Both the position numbers and the translations under genes were made by a program. DNA of 64,000 nt from Oscillospiraceae bacterium (lineage in GTDB: Bacteria; Bacillota_A; Clostridia; Oscillospirales; Oscillospiraceae). Positions 32,674 through 40,624 of this stretch are shown here, piece by piece (positions within the stretch are counted from its first letter, which is position 1; each line of letters begins with the position of its first letter). The notes beneath the pieces are model-generated. The model made no database searches. It was not told the DNA's origin and saw only the letters and a list, made by a program, of their open reading frames with translations. The DNA lies in contig SVLP01000008.1 of the NCBI GenBank assembly GCA_015067895.1, positions 19,458 through 83,457 on the forward strand, written 5' to 3'.

Positions 32674-35600
32674 TCACTTCTCGGTCTCCAGGAACAGATA
32701 TGCGGTGGTGGCGCTGCTGCTCAGGGAGATGCTGCTGCCGGAGAAGCGCAGATAGTAAGAGCCGACCTTCACGCGGCTGCTGCTGAAGGAGACACTGCTG
32801 GAGCTGGAGGTGCTGATGCCCAGGGTCGGGCTGCTGCCCCACAGGGAGCCCCACCAGCTGGGACTGGAGGCATACAGGTAGCGGGTGGTGCTGCCGCTCT
32901 TGTAGGAGAGCTTGCTGCCGGAGTAAGTCCAGAGCAGATCCTCGGTGATCTCAGAGGTGATCTTGCCGTTGGAAACGGTGACCTGGACGGCGGAGAGCTG
33001 ATTGTTTGCGTGGGACAGGGCATAGTACTTGCTGCCGGAGTAGAGGGTGACCACATGCTGGCCGCCGGTGGTGAAGGCAGTGACCTGGACGTAATCGGGG
33101 GCGAGGGACTCGGAATAGCTGTCGCCGCAGCGGGTGCAGGTGTAGACGATGGCGTCCTCGGTCTCCCGGGAGGTGTAGCTGTGGCCCAGCGCGTCGGTGC
33201 GGCTGTCGGTATGGCTGAGGCCGCAGATGGTGCAGGTGTGGGTGGAATAGCCCTGGGCGGTGCAGGTGGGCTCCACGCAGACGGTCTCATAGTCATGCTC
33301 GCCGGTGACGGTCACGGTCACGGTGCCGATCTGCTGACCGCTGTGGGAAACGGTGGCGGTATAGGTGCCTGCGGTGTAGCCGTCAAAGGCCTTGTCCCAG
33401 GTGACCATGGCAGCGGTGAGGGGTGCGGAGGTGCTGACGGAAGCGCCGTCGGTGCTGGTCTGGAGCATCACCTGCTCCAGAACGGCAGCCTCGGTGACCT
33501 GAGCGCCGTGGGCCCAGGTCTGGTTCAGGGCGCCGGTCAGACGGACGTAGCTGTCCACAGCCTGGAACAGACGGAGGGAGCGGGCATTGCTGGAGACGGC
33601 GAACCGGCTGGCGGCCTCGTTTGCCCAGACATAGCCGTAGTTCAGGTACCACTTCTGGTTGTCGGTGTCATAGAGCTGGTAGGAGCCATTGGAGGAAGAG
33701 CCGAAGTGCCAGTAGCCCTTGTTGTCGGTGCCGTAGTACAGGTTGCCGCCCATGTGGTAGACGCCGCTGCGGCCATCCTGGGTCAGCAGATAGCTGCCGC
33801 TTTCGGCGTTGTTCTTCATGAAGTAGAACTCATAGGCGGAGGCATCTGCAAGACGGATGGCATTGCCGTCCACGGTGACCTTGGCGGCGCCGATGGAGTT
33901 GCCGGAGCGGGTCAGGGCGTAATTCTGGGAATCGCCGACCACCAGATACTTGTGCTCGGCACCCACGTCGATGCCGTCGGTATCCAGAACATAAGTTCCG
34001 GACAGGGCGATCCAGCCGATGGACTCGCTGTAGCTGTCGCCGCAGTGGTCACAGGTGTGGATCAGGGCGTCGGGAGTCTCCACGGTGGAGTAGCTGTGGC
34101 CCAGGGCGTCGGTCTCGTCGGAAACGTAGCTGTCGCCGCAGGCAGCGCAGGTGTTGGTGGTGAAGCCGCCCTCGGTGCAGGTGGGAGCGGTGACCAGGCT
34201 CTCATAGGCGTGGCCCAGAGCAGCGGTCTCGTCGGAAATGTAGCTGTCGCCGCAGGCAGCACAGGTGTTGGTGGTGAAGCCGCCCTCGGTGCAGGTGGGG
34301 ACGGTGACCACGGACTCCCAGGCATGGCCCAGAGTAGCGGTCTCGTCGGAAATGTAGGTGTCGCCGCAGTTGGCGCAGGTGTTGGCGGTGAAGCCGCCCT
34401 CGGTGCAGGTGGGAGCGGTGACCAGGGTCTCATAGGCGTGGCCCTGAGCGGCGGTCTCGTCGGAGACATAGCTGTCGCCGCAGTTGCCGCAGGTGTGGGT
34501 GGTAAAGCCGCCCTCGGTGCAGGTGGGAGCCGTCACGACGGAAGCATAGGCGTGACCCAGAGCGGGAAGGGCCTCCTCCACGTGGTGACCGCAGACAGCA
34601 CAGGTGGAGCTGACGGAACCGGCCGTCTCACAGGTGGCCGCGATGGTGACGGTCTCATAGGCGTGACCGGGAGCGGGGAGAAGCTCGGTGCTGCTGTCGC
34701 CGCAGACGGTGCAGCTGCGGGAAACGAAGCCGTCCTCGGTGCAGGTGGGCTCCACGGTGACGGTCTCACAGCTATGGCCCAGAGCCTCCACCCGGGAATC
34801 CACGGCGATGCTGCCGCAGAGGGTGCAGGTGTGGGTGGTGAAGCCGTCCTCGGTGCAGGTGGGAGCGGTGACCACGGACTTCCAGGCATGGCCCAGGGCA
34901 GCGGTCTCGTTGGAAATGTAGCTGTCGCCGCAGTTGGTGCAGGTATGGGTGGTGAAACCGTCCTCGGTGCAGGTGGGAGCGGTGACCAGTGCCTCATAGG
35001 CATGGCCCAGGGCGGCAGTCTCATCGGAGACATAGCTGTCGCCGCAGTTGGCGCAGGTATGGGTGGTGAAACCGTCCTCGGTGCAGGTGGGAGCGGTGAC
35101 CAGGGTCTCGTAGGCGTGGCCCGGGGCGGTGACCACATCGGTCACATAGCAGTCGCCGCAGGTGCGGCAGGTATGGGTGGTGCAGCCGTCTTCGGTGCAG
35201 GTGGGGGCGGTCACGACAGAGTCATAGGCGTGGCCCAGGGCGGGGAGCACCTCCACGGTGGACTCGCCGCAGAGGGTGCAGAAGGTGGTGACGGAACCAT
35301 CCTCGGTGCAGGTGGGCTCCACGGTCACGGTCTCATAGACATGCTCGGGGCCGGTGTAGACCACGAAATAGTCGGGATTGCTGGCGGCCAGGGTCTCGAT
35401 GAGGTACATGACCTTGGTCTTGTTGCTGTTGTAATCGGCGCTGGGATCGTCACACCAGAGGCAGCTCATGGAACCTGCCAGACTGTCGGTGCTCATGGTA
35501 CCTGTACCCGGCACGCTGGTGACAGCGGTGCCGCTGACGCCCTTGGATGCGCTGGTGTAGCCGTAGCCGTCATTCTGGCCATTCCGGCCCAGGACATAGT

Positions 35601-36555
35601 ACCAGGCGTCGTTGGTATTGAGGATCTTGTGGCCCTTGTTCACCAGATAGGAAGCGGGGGCGACGGCATAGGTGCCCCAGCCGGAAGTCCAGTAGGCGAT
35701 GATGATGTCCGGGTCGAAGGTGCCGGTGGTCTTCTGATTGAAATAGATGCCGTCGTTGAAGGCCACGGGCTTCATACCGGCCTCCTTAATCATCGTGGCC
35801 ACATCATTGATGTAGGTGACGAAATTGCCATAGGTGCCGCTGCTCTGCAGGGCACCGAAGCCCATGGCGCCGCTGGTGTGGACGTCGTTGGCATACTCGT
35901 CGGCGCCCATGTTGAAGTATTCACAGCCGCTGGCGGCGAAATAGTCCACGTACTTCTGCACCAGAGCCTGGGTGAAGCCCACAGCGGAAGCGTTGTCCAG
36001 CGCCACGGTGGAGCCGGAGGACTTGGTGGTGGAGCCCCACCAGCCGTTGCTGACCTTGGTGCTGTAGGCGGGGGAAGAGATGCCGACATATTCTGCGGCA
36101 TCCAGGATGGCGTTCATATGGCCCGGGGTATTGACCAGGGGGATGATGCCGATGTGACGGGCTTCGGCATAGGCGATCAGGCCGTCCATCTCCGCCTGCG
36201 TCCATTCACCGGCGTGGGAATGGTTGACGTTGCCCTGCTTGATGCCGGCGCTCACATTGGCGCTGGAATAGGTGGTGCTGCCGACGGTGACGGACATGTC
36301 ATCGAGCAGCAGGCGCAGACCCTCGTTGCCCACCACGAGCTCCAGGTGGGTGTAGCCGGAGGCGGAAAGGGTGTCGATGATCTCCTCCACCTGGGCAACG
36401 GTGAAGTACTTCCGTCCGGCATCCAGGTGGAATACCCGGATGAAGTCCTCGGCATCAGCGGCCTTTGCGGTCACAGGTGTGACGACGAACGTCATTACCA
36501 TAACCAACGCAAGAACAAGGGACAGGATCCGTTTTGTCTGTTTGTTTGTGTACAT
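32674..36555 (-). CDS. Secreted GH20 beta-N-acetylhexosaminidase-like protein with Cys repeats (skin cargo)
   Basis: A 1293-aa exported protein; GGAGGAG sets the ATG at 36555 rather than an upstream one. Residues 1-33 are a signal peptide. The GH20 catalytic domain spans about 37-385, with the Asp219-Glu220 acid/base pair in [11 protein letters not shown] and [12 protein letters not shown] before it. Residues about 410-850 hold 11 tandem Cys units ([15 protein letters not shown]2-CGDSY...ALGHAYE), with a degenerate further unit nearer the C terminus. Two beta-rich modules follow, and the end lacks LPxTG or SLH. Likely releases GlcNAc/GalNAc from host or cell-wall glycans. The first 370 residues are paralogous to 42664-47661. 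The promoter carries two operator-like palindromes. Confidence 0.88.
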   Translation of the reverse strand: MYTNKQTKRILSLVLALVMVMTFVVTPVTAKAADAEDFIRVFHLDAGRKYFTVAQVEEIIDTLSASGYTHLELVVGNEGLRLLLDDMSVTVGSTTYSSANVSAGIKQGNVNHSHAGEWTQAEMDGLIAYAEARHIGIIPLVNTPGHMNAILDAAEYVGISSPAYSTKVSNGWWGSTTKSSGSTVALDNASAVGFTQALVQKYVDYFAASGCEYFNMGADEYANDVHTSGAMGFGALQSSGTYGNFVTYINDVATMIKEAGMKPVAFNDGIYFNQKTTGTFDPDIIIAYWTSGWGTYAVAPASYLVNKGHKILNTNDAWYYVLGRNGQNDGYGYTSASKGVSGTAVTSVPGTGTMSTDSLAGSMSCLWCDDPSADYNSNKTKVMYLIETLAASNPDYFVVYTGPEHVYETVTVEPTCTEDGSVTTFCTLCGESTVEVLPALGHAYDSVVTAPTCTEDGCTTHTCRTCGDCYVTDVVTAPGHAYETLVTAPTCTEDGFTTHTCANCGDSYVSDETAALGHAYEALVTAPTCTEDGFTTHTCTNCGDSYISNETAALGHAWKSVVTAPTCTEDGFTTHTCTLCGSIAVDSRVEALGHSCETVTVEPTCTEDGFVSRSCTVCGDSSTELLPAPGHAYETVTIAATCETAGSVSSTCAVCGHHVEEALPALGHAYASVVTAPTCTEGGFTTHTCGNCGDSYVSDETAAQGHAYETLVTAPTCTEGGFTANTCANCGDTYISDETATLGHAWESVVTVPTCTEGGFTTNTCAACGDSYISDETAALGHAYESLVTAPTCTEGGFTTNTCAACGDSYVSDETDALGHSYSTVETPDALIHTCDHCGDSYSESIGWIALSGTYVLDTDGIDVGAEHKYLVVGDSQNYALTRSGNSIGAAKVTVDGNAIRLADASAYEFYFMKNNAESGSYLLTQDGRSGVYHMGGNLYYGTDNKGYWHFGSSSNGSYQLYDTDNQKWYLNYGYVWANEAASRFAVSSNARSLRLFQAVDSYVRLTGALNQTWAHGAQVTEAAVLEQVMLQTSTDGASVSTSAPLTAAMVTWDKAFDGYTAGTYTATVSHSGQQIGTVTVTVTGEHDYETVCVEPTCTAQGYSTHTCTICGLSHTDSRTDALGHSYTSRETEDAIVYTCTRCGDSYSESLAPDYVQVTAFTTGGQHVVTLYSGSKYYALSHANNQLSAVQVTVSNGKITSEITEDLLWTYSGSKLSYKSGSTTRYLYASSPSWWGSLWGSSPTLGISTSSSSSVSFSSSRVKVGSYYLRFSGSSISLSSSATTAYLFLETEK

Positions 36556-36651
36556 AATTCTCTCCTCCATTTTTTCTTGAAACATGAACCGGTTTTGCTT
36601 CAGCTGCCCATCCGGTGCAGCCAGATTTCACCCCCAGGTCACAGAATAGGT

Positions 36652-36670
36652 CAGTTAGCATCGCTAACTG
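36652..36670. promoter_or_regulatory. Candidate TetR operator 1
   Basis: Palindrome CAGTTAGC-ATC-GCTAACTG, 8-bp perfect arms, in the leader of the GH20 gene about 40 nt after its predicted transcript start. Confidence 0.6.
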
Positions 36671-36689
36671 GCAAGGGAAAAATAAAACA

Positions 36690-36704
36690 GTTAGCGCCGC
36701 TAAC
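36690..36704. promoter_or_regulatory. Candidate TetR operator 2
   Basis: Palindrome GTTAGC-GCC-GCTAAC at the GH20 transcription start, sharing its arms with operator 1; a further GTTAG half-site lies at 36707-36711. Confidence 0.6.
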
Positions 36705-36712
36705 CGTGTTAG

Positions 36713-36740
36713 ATTATACCATTGGTTTTGGAAAAGTCAA
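36713..36740 (-). promoter_or_regulatory. Sigma-A promoter for the skin-borne GH20 gene
   Basis: On the minus strand TTGACT (36740-36735), 16-nt spacer, perfect TATAAT (36718-36713). Confidence 0.8.
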
Positions 36741-36836
36741 CCAGAAATCCGGAAAATAAAAGCTAAAAAGAAAATGAAAAATTTGTAAATTATTACTGAG
36801 AAGGGGTGCGCTTTGCCCAAACTCCACCTGCAGTTC

Positions 36837-36865
36837 TTGACATTGGGCCCGGGGTTGGATATCAT
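36837..36865 (+). promoter_or_regulatory. Sigma-A promoter for the skin-borne TetR gene
   Basis: Perfect TTGACA (36837-36842), 17-nt spacer, TATCAT (36860-36865). Confidence 0.75.
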
Positions 36866-36901
36866 TGATAACAATCCTATTTTATTCTGCGGAGGTGCAT
36901 C

Positions 36902-37474
36902 ATGCCGGAACGAAAAACGAATCTGCACCAGGAGCTGATCCTGGCGGGCATCGAGGAGATCAACACCTACGGCGCAAGCGAGTTTTCCCTGCGCAGGGTC
37001 GCCCAGTCCTGCGGCGTTTCCACAGCAGCGCCCTACAAGCACTTCAAGGACAAGAACGAGCTGATCGCGGCCATCATCGACTATGTCAATGAAAAGTGGG
37101 CTCTGCGTCAGGAGGAGATCCTGTCCGGCTGCCGGGAGGTGCTGCGGGAGCAGATCATCGAGATCTGTCTGGGTTACATCAGCTTCCTTATGGACAATCC
37201 CAGCTACCGCTCCGTCCTCATGCTCAAGAGCGAGGAATTCGACAATCTCTACCACAAAAAGCGTACCCAGTTCGGCAGCACGGCCCAGACCCTCCAGCAC
37301 CACCTCTTCGAGGCCTCCGGCTTCACGGAGGACATCTGGAACCGGAAGCTGCTGGTCTGCCGGTCGCTGATCTTCGGCTCCGTTTTTCTCATGGACGCCG
37401 GGGAATTCGAATACAGCCAGACCACACTGGAGCACATCCGCTATGCCCTGAACCGGGAATTTGAGATCCTGTAA
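36902..37474 (+). CDS. TetR/AcrR family regulator within the skin-like element
   Basis: A 190-aa protein. Residues 10-60 (ELILAGIEEINTYGASEFSLRRVAQSCGVSTAAPYKHFKDKNELIAAIIDYV) are a classic TetR helix-turn-helix; the rest is a helical effector domain (TetR_C-like, FGSVFLMDAGEFEYSQTTLEHI). GGAGG sits upstream. It is divergent from the GH20 gene, whose promoter bears two GTTAGC/GCTAAC palindromes, so repression of the hexosaminidase until an inducer appears is the likely arrangement (inference). Confidence 0.9.
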   Translation: MPERKTNLHQELILAGIEEINTYGASEFSLRRVAQSCGVSTAAPYKHFKDKNELIAAIIDYVNEKWALRQEEILSGCREVLREQIIEICLGYISFLMDNPSYRSVLMLKSEEFDNLYHKKRTQFGSTAQTLQHHLFEASGFTEDIWNRKLLVCRSLIFGSVFLMDAGEFEYSQTTLEHIRYALNREFEIL

Positions 37475-37482
37475 CAATGCCC

Positions 37483-37521
37483 CCGGGCCTGCTGCAAAAG
37501 CTTGCAGCAGGCCCGGTTTTT
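37483..37521 (+). terminator. Terminator of the skin-borne TetR gene
   Basis: CCGGGCCTGCTGCAA paired with TTGCAGCAGGCCCGG, followed by TTTTTG. Confidence 0.9.
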
Positions 37522-37525
37522 GCTG

Positions 37526-37717
37526 TCAGGGATCGGCCCTGCGGACGGTATCGATGACCGCCTCCAGCAGCGTCAGCTTCCGCTGCTGCGGGCATTGCAG
37601 CGCCTTCAGCCGATGGTTGACGGCGTCTGCATGGACGAGGGCCACCCGGCGGCAGAGCTCCTCCCGGCCCTCCTCCGTTTCGGGCCCATACACGATCAGG
37701 TTGACCGGTGTTCTCAT
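37526..37717 (-). CDS. 63-aa protein beside the recombinase; candidate excision (directionality) factor
   Basis: Starts MRTPVNLIVYGPETEEGREE after GGGAGG, continues with RVALVHADAVNHRLKALQCP and a charged helical end. It is encoded divergently from the recombinase, 100 bp away, with a 24-bp palindrome between them. No family is recognised with certainty. In C. difficile a small skin-encoded protein (CD1234) is the recombination directionality factor for the skin recombinase, and by position and size this is the only candidate here. That role is inference. Confidence 0.6.
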   Translation of the reverse strand: MRTPVNLIVYGPETEEGREELCRRVALVHADAVNHRLKALQCPQQRKLTLLEAVIDTVRRADP

Positions 37718-37778
37718 GGCATCGACCTCCCTGTCCAGATGATACGGGGAAAGACCGCCGGTATTCCGGTGCGGTGCA

Positions 37779-37802
37779 GCGCCATAGGATATCCTATGGC
37801 GC
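37779..37802. promoter_or_regulatory. 24-bp perfect palindrome upstream of the serine recombinase
   Basis: Two 12-bp arms, GCGCCATAGGAT and ATCCTATGGCGC, with no spacer, ending 15 bp before the recombinase ATG and next to its ribosome site. It could be an operator or an mRNA hairpin controlling recombinase translation. Confidence 0.7.
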
Positions 37803-37817
37803 AGGGGAGGGGTTCGT

Positions 37818-39479
37818 ATGCGAAAACAGGAGGGGCAGATTGCCATTTATTCGAGAAAGTCGAAGTTCACCGGCAAGGGGGAGAGCATCGGTAATCAGGT
37901 GGAGCTGTGCCGGGAGCATGTGCGGAATTTGTATGGGGACGGGGCGGCCCGGGGCTGTGTGGTCTTTGAGGACGAGGGCTTCTCCGGCGGTGATCTGAAG
38001 CGGCCCGCCTTTCAGGGGATGATGGAGGGGGTGCGAAAGCATAAATTCCGGGCTATCGTGGTCTACCGGCTGGATCGGATCAGCCGCAACATCAGCGATT
38101 TCACCGGGCTCATCGACGAGCTGACCAGGCTGGATGTGTCCTTCGTGTCCATCCGGGAGCAGTTCGACACCTCCACCCCCATGGGGCGGGCCATGATGTA
38201 CATTATCTCCGTGTTCTCCCAGCTGGAGCGGGAGACCATTGCCGAGCGCATCCGGGACAATATGCACGAGCTGGCCAAGACCGGCCGCTGGCTGGGGGGC
38301 AACACCCCCACCGGCTACGAATCCCAGAGCATCACCAGCGTGACCCTGGAGGGCAAAGCACGGAAGGTCTGCCACCTGAAGCTGATCCCGGAGGAGGGGG
38401 AGATCATCAAAACGATCTTCGACCTGTATACCCAAACTGACTCTCTGACGGCGGTGGAGGCGGAGCTGCTGCGCCGCAGGGCCAAGACCAAGCGGGGCAA
38501 CGACTTCACCCGCTTCGCCATCAAGAACATCCTGCAGAATCCCGTCTACATGATCGCGGACGAGGATGCCCGGGATTACCTGACGGCGCATGAGGTGTAT
38601 CTTTTCTCCGAAGCGGAGGACTTCGACGGCATCCGGGGCATGATGGCCTACAACCGCACCGACCAGGAAAAGGGCAAGGCGGCGGTGCTCCTGCCCATGA
38701 ATGAGTGGATCGTGGCGGTGGGCAGGCACCCCGGCCTGATCCCCGGACGGCAGTGGGCGGCGGTGCAGAACTCCCTGGAGCGGAACAAATCCAAGTCCTA
38801 CCGCAAGCCCCGGAACAACGAGGCTTTGCTGACGGGCTTGCTCTTCTGTTCCTGCGGCGAGCGGATGTACCCCAGACTCTCCGGGCGGGTCACGGTATCC
38901 GGGGAGCCGGTCTATGCCTATGTGTGCAGCCTGAAGGAGCGCAGCCACAAGGAACGCTGCGGCCGCCGCAACTTGGGCGGAAACGCCCTGGATCTTGCCA
39001 TTATCCGGCACATCAAGAGCCTGCCGGAGCAAAAAAGCGTGTTCCTGTCCCAGCTGGAGCGCAGCCGGAACTTCTGCACCGGCAGCCGGGAGCAGTATGA
39101 AAGCCAGCTGACCCGGCTTCGGACGGAATATGCAGAGAATGAAAAAAGAATAGAGGGGCTGATCGATTCCATGGGCGTTCTGGAAGGCTCTCCCGCCAAG
39201 GCCCGCGTGGTGGCCCGGATGGAGCAGCTTTCCGACGCCAACCGCCAGATCGAAAACCGCATCCGGGAGCTGGAGTGTCTGACCTCGGAGCAGACCATGA
39301 CGGACAGCGAGTTCGATGCGCTGTGCCGGATGCTGACCACGTTCTGCACGAGCGTGGATGGAATGACCGTAGAGGAGAAGCGGGCGGCCATCCGCACGGT
39401 GGTGCGCAAGGTCATCTGGGACGGGGAGAACGCCCACGTGATGCTCTTCGGCGGCCCGGAGCAAGACCCATTGGTGTGA
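37818..39479 (+). CDS. Large serine recombinase, skin-element excisionase (SpoIVCA-like)
   Basis: A 553-aa recombinase. The resolvase domain has the nucleophile Ser12 (YSRKSK) and the YRLDRISR motif (83-90), followed by the long helix ERETIAERIRDNM. The recombinase domain (about 170-300) includes TPTGYE and KNILQNPVYM; a zinc ribbon lies near 345-395 (CSCGERMYP, then YVCSLKERSHKERC), then a coiled coil (about 415-490) and a C-terminal tail. GGGGAGG precedes the ATG. Its stop codon is 8 bp from the right attachment site within sigK, as with spoIVCA in skin elements, so excision of the element to rebuild sigK is its likely job. Probably expressed in the mother cell, though no sporulation promoter was identified. 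Confidence 0.93.
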   Translation: MRKQEGQIAIYSRKSKFTGKGESIGNQVELCREHVRNLYGDGAARGCVVFEDEGFSGGDLKRPAFQGMMEGVRKHKFRAIVVYRLDRISRNISDFTGLIDELTRLDVSFVSIREQFDTSTPMGRAMMYIISVFSQLERETIAERIRDNMHELAKTGRWLGGNTPTGYESQSITSVTLEGKARKVCHLKLIPEEGEIIKTIFDLYTQTDSLTAVEAELLRRRAKTKRGNDFTRFAIKNILQNPVYMIADEDARDYLTAHEVYLFSEAEDFDGIRGMMAYNRTDQEKGKAAVLLPMNEWIVAVGRHPGLIPGRQWAAVQNSLERNKSKSYRKPRNNEALLTGLLFCSCGERMYPRLSGRVTVSGEPVYAYVCSLKERSHKERCGRRNLGGNALDLAIIRHIKSLPEQKSVFLSQLERSRNFCTGSREQYESQLTRLRTEYAENEKRIEGLIDSMGVLEGSPAKARVVARMEQLSDANRQIENRIRELECLTSEQTMTDSEFDALCRMLTTFCTSVDGMTVEEKRAAIRTVVRKVIWDGENAHVMLFGGPEQDPLV

Positions 39480-39486
39480 GGATCGC

Positions 39487-39498
39487 AAATGAGATCCT
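39487..39498 (+). promoter_or_regulatory. Right attachment site of the sigK intervening element
   Basis: AAATG-A-GATCCT, one base different from 32579-32590. The AATGA form resembles the core reported for the B. subtilis skin junction. Confidence 0.8.
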
Positions 39499-39850
39499 CA
39501 TGTACTTCCGCAGCCGCCGCAAGAGCAGCCAGGATGTGTCCCTCTCGGAGCTGATCGAGACTGGTACCGATGGAGCGGCCCTGTCGCTGCAGGATGTGGT
39601 GGCGGGGGAGGAGGATCTGCTGGAGGAGCTGTGCGACCGGGAAAATGCCCGGAAGCTCCGGGCGGCGGTGGATGCGTGCCTGACGGAGCAGGAGCGGCAG
39701 GTGGTCTGCCTGCGCTACGGCCTCTTCGGCTGTACCCCGGGGCGCCAGCGGGAGGTGGCAGAAAAACTGGGGATCAGCCGCAGCTATGTATCGCGCATCG
39801 AGAAGCGGGCGCTGGAGCGGCTCCGGGCGGAGCTGGAAGGGGAACGGTGA
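39491..39850 (+). CDS. sigK: sigK 3' part: C-terminal 119 residues of sigma-K
   Basis: From the GAG at 39491 the frame reads EILMYFRSRRKSSQDVSLSELIETGTDG, continuing sigma-K directly after the RCIEN at 32582. It then shows the region 4 helix-turn-helix: LTEQERQVVCLRYGLFG, REVAEKLGISRSYVSRIEKRALERL. It lacks its own start codon and ribosome site, so it is silent until the element is excised. Together with 32262-32582 it makes one sigK. Confidence 0.93.
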   Translation, partial: EILMYFRSRRKSSQDVSLSELIETGTDGAALSLQDVVAGEEDLLEELCDRENARKLRAAVDACLTEQERQVVCLRYGLFGCTPGRQREVAEKLGISRSYVSRIEKRALERLRAELEGER

Positions 39851-39944
39851 ACAATGCTAACAAAAAATTGCAAAAAGCTACAAAATTCAGTTGTTTTATA
39901 CAAAAAATCAAGAAAAAAACGAAGATGTTTACCGGTATTCTTCA

Positions 39945-39972
39945 TTGACTTTGAAAGTTGCGATGATATAAT
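39945..39972 (+). promoter_or_regulatory. Sigma-A promoter of cassette B
   Basis: TTGACT (39945-39950), 16-nt spacer, TATAAT (39967-39972). A leader hairpin follows at 39992-40019 (GGGATTGTC with GACAGTCCC). Confidence 0.75.
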
Positions 39973-40040
39973 ATAATTGTAAAAGTATAAGTGGGATTGT
40001 CGCCATTTGGAGACAGTCCCGGAAACGTGAGGACGATCCT

Positions 40041-40310
40041 ATGAGAATTAGCGACCAATACATGCTGCGCCAGGTGGCTGACGAATACCTGGTCATCCCC
40101 GTGGGGGAGGCGGCGTTGAAGGTGAGAGGACTCATCGGTCTGAGCGAGAGCGGCAGTCTGCTCTACTGCAGGCTCCAGGAGGGCTGCACCGAAGCCGAGC
40201 TGGTCAGCGCACTGCTGCGCGAGTACGACATCGACGCCGACACCGCCCGGGCGGATACCCGGGAATTTCTGGAGCAGATGCGCCGGATGGGGATCCTGAT
40301 CGAGGACTGA
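40041..40310 (+). CDS. Cassette B PqqD-like peptide chaperone
   Basis: An 89-aa PqqD-family protein (YMLRQVADEYLVIPVG, KVRGLIGLSESGSLLYCRLQE, ALLREYDIDADTARADTREFLEQMRRMGIL). It aligns along its whole length with 19321-19581, including the C-terminal REF/HTFL-x5-MGIL. It is first in cassette B, whereas its paralogue is last in cassette A. It should bind the leader of the peptide at 40379 for the radical SAM enzyme. A GAGGACG ribosome site precedes the ATG. Confidence 0.85.
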   Translation: MRISDQYMLRQVADEYLVIPVGEAALKVRGLIGLSESGSLLYCRLQEGCTEAELVSALLREYDIDADTARADTREFLEQMRRMGILIED

Positions 40311-40378
40311 CCATGGACAGGAGGAAGGCCCTTCCGACCGACAGCATTAGTTAAAACATGAGAGGAGTATCATGAAAG

Positions 40379-40624
40379 ATGAAGAAATATGTAAAGCCTG
40401 AGCTTTTCTTTGAAAGCTACGAACTGTCCCAGAGCATCGCAGCCTGCGGCTGGGATCTGAACTATGCCGACCCCAATTCCTGCACGGCGACGGGCGATAT
40501 CAACCACGGTATCCCCGGCATCCTGATCTTTACAGAGCTGGCCAAGTGTGACAACGTTCCCGAGGGCTACTGCTACGAGAACAGCTCCGACACCACCGGC
40601 ACCGTGACGATCTTCCGTTCCTGA
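40379..40624 (+). CDS. Cassette B precursor-like peptide (Cys-containing, KP-x3-FE leader)
   Basis: An 81-aa peptide: MKKYVKPELFFESYELSQS, then IAAC and a core with Cys at 23, 35, 57 and 65. Shared with peptide A are KP-x3-FE, IA-x-C, an exact 21-residue gap between Cys35 and Cys57, the FTE motif before Cys57, CYxN at 65-68 and a C-terminal Ser. GAGGAG at 40362-40367 lies 11 nt from this ATG; a closer ATG at 40372 opens only a 9-codon frame. It overlaps the kinase-like gene by one base. Interpreted as the substrate of the neighbouring enzymes; the product is unknown. Confidence 0.75.
   Translation: MKKYVKPELFFESYELSQSIAACGWDLNYADPNSCTATGDINHGIPGILIFTELAKCDNVPEGYCYENSSDTTGTVTIFRS

Larger units (their letters stand above)
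32583..39490. mobile_element. Skin-like sigK intervening element, about 6.9 kb
   Basis: The insert splits sigK exactly at the Ile-Glu-Asn codons and its ends share a 12-bp near-repeat. It contains, left to right, a GH20 surface protein (minus), operators and a TetR gene, a 63-aa protein (minus) and a large serine recombinase that ends 8 bp before the right junction. This is the plan of the skin elements of Bacillus and Clostridioides, but far smaller than the roughly 48-kb B. subtilis and 15-kb C. difficile elements. Removal in the mother cell would rebuild sigK. Confidence 0.92.

Noticed and set aside
32583..32786. In-frame C-terminal extension of the sigma-K N-terminal part
   Set aside because: Sequence after RCIEN is unrelated to sigma factors and overlaps the end region of the GH20 gene; it is read-through into the inserted element.
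33990..35340. Regular DNA repeats resembling a CRISPR array
   Set aside because: The repeats keep reading frame, encode the Cys units of a secreted protein and have no unique spacers; no cas genes are present.
32581..36759. 1392-codon open frame on the plus strand
   Set aside because: Shadow of the GH20 gene on the other strand; its repeats mirror the Cys units of that gene.
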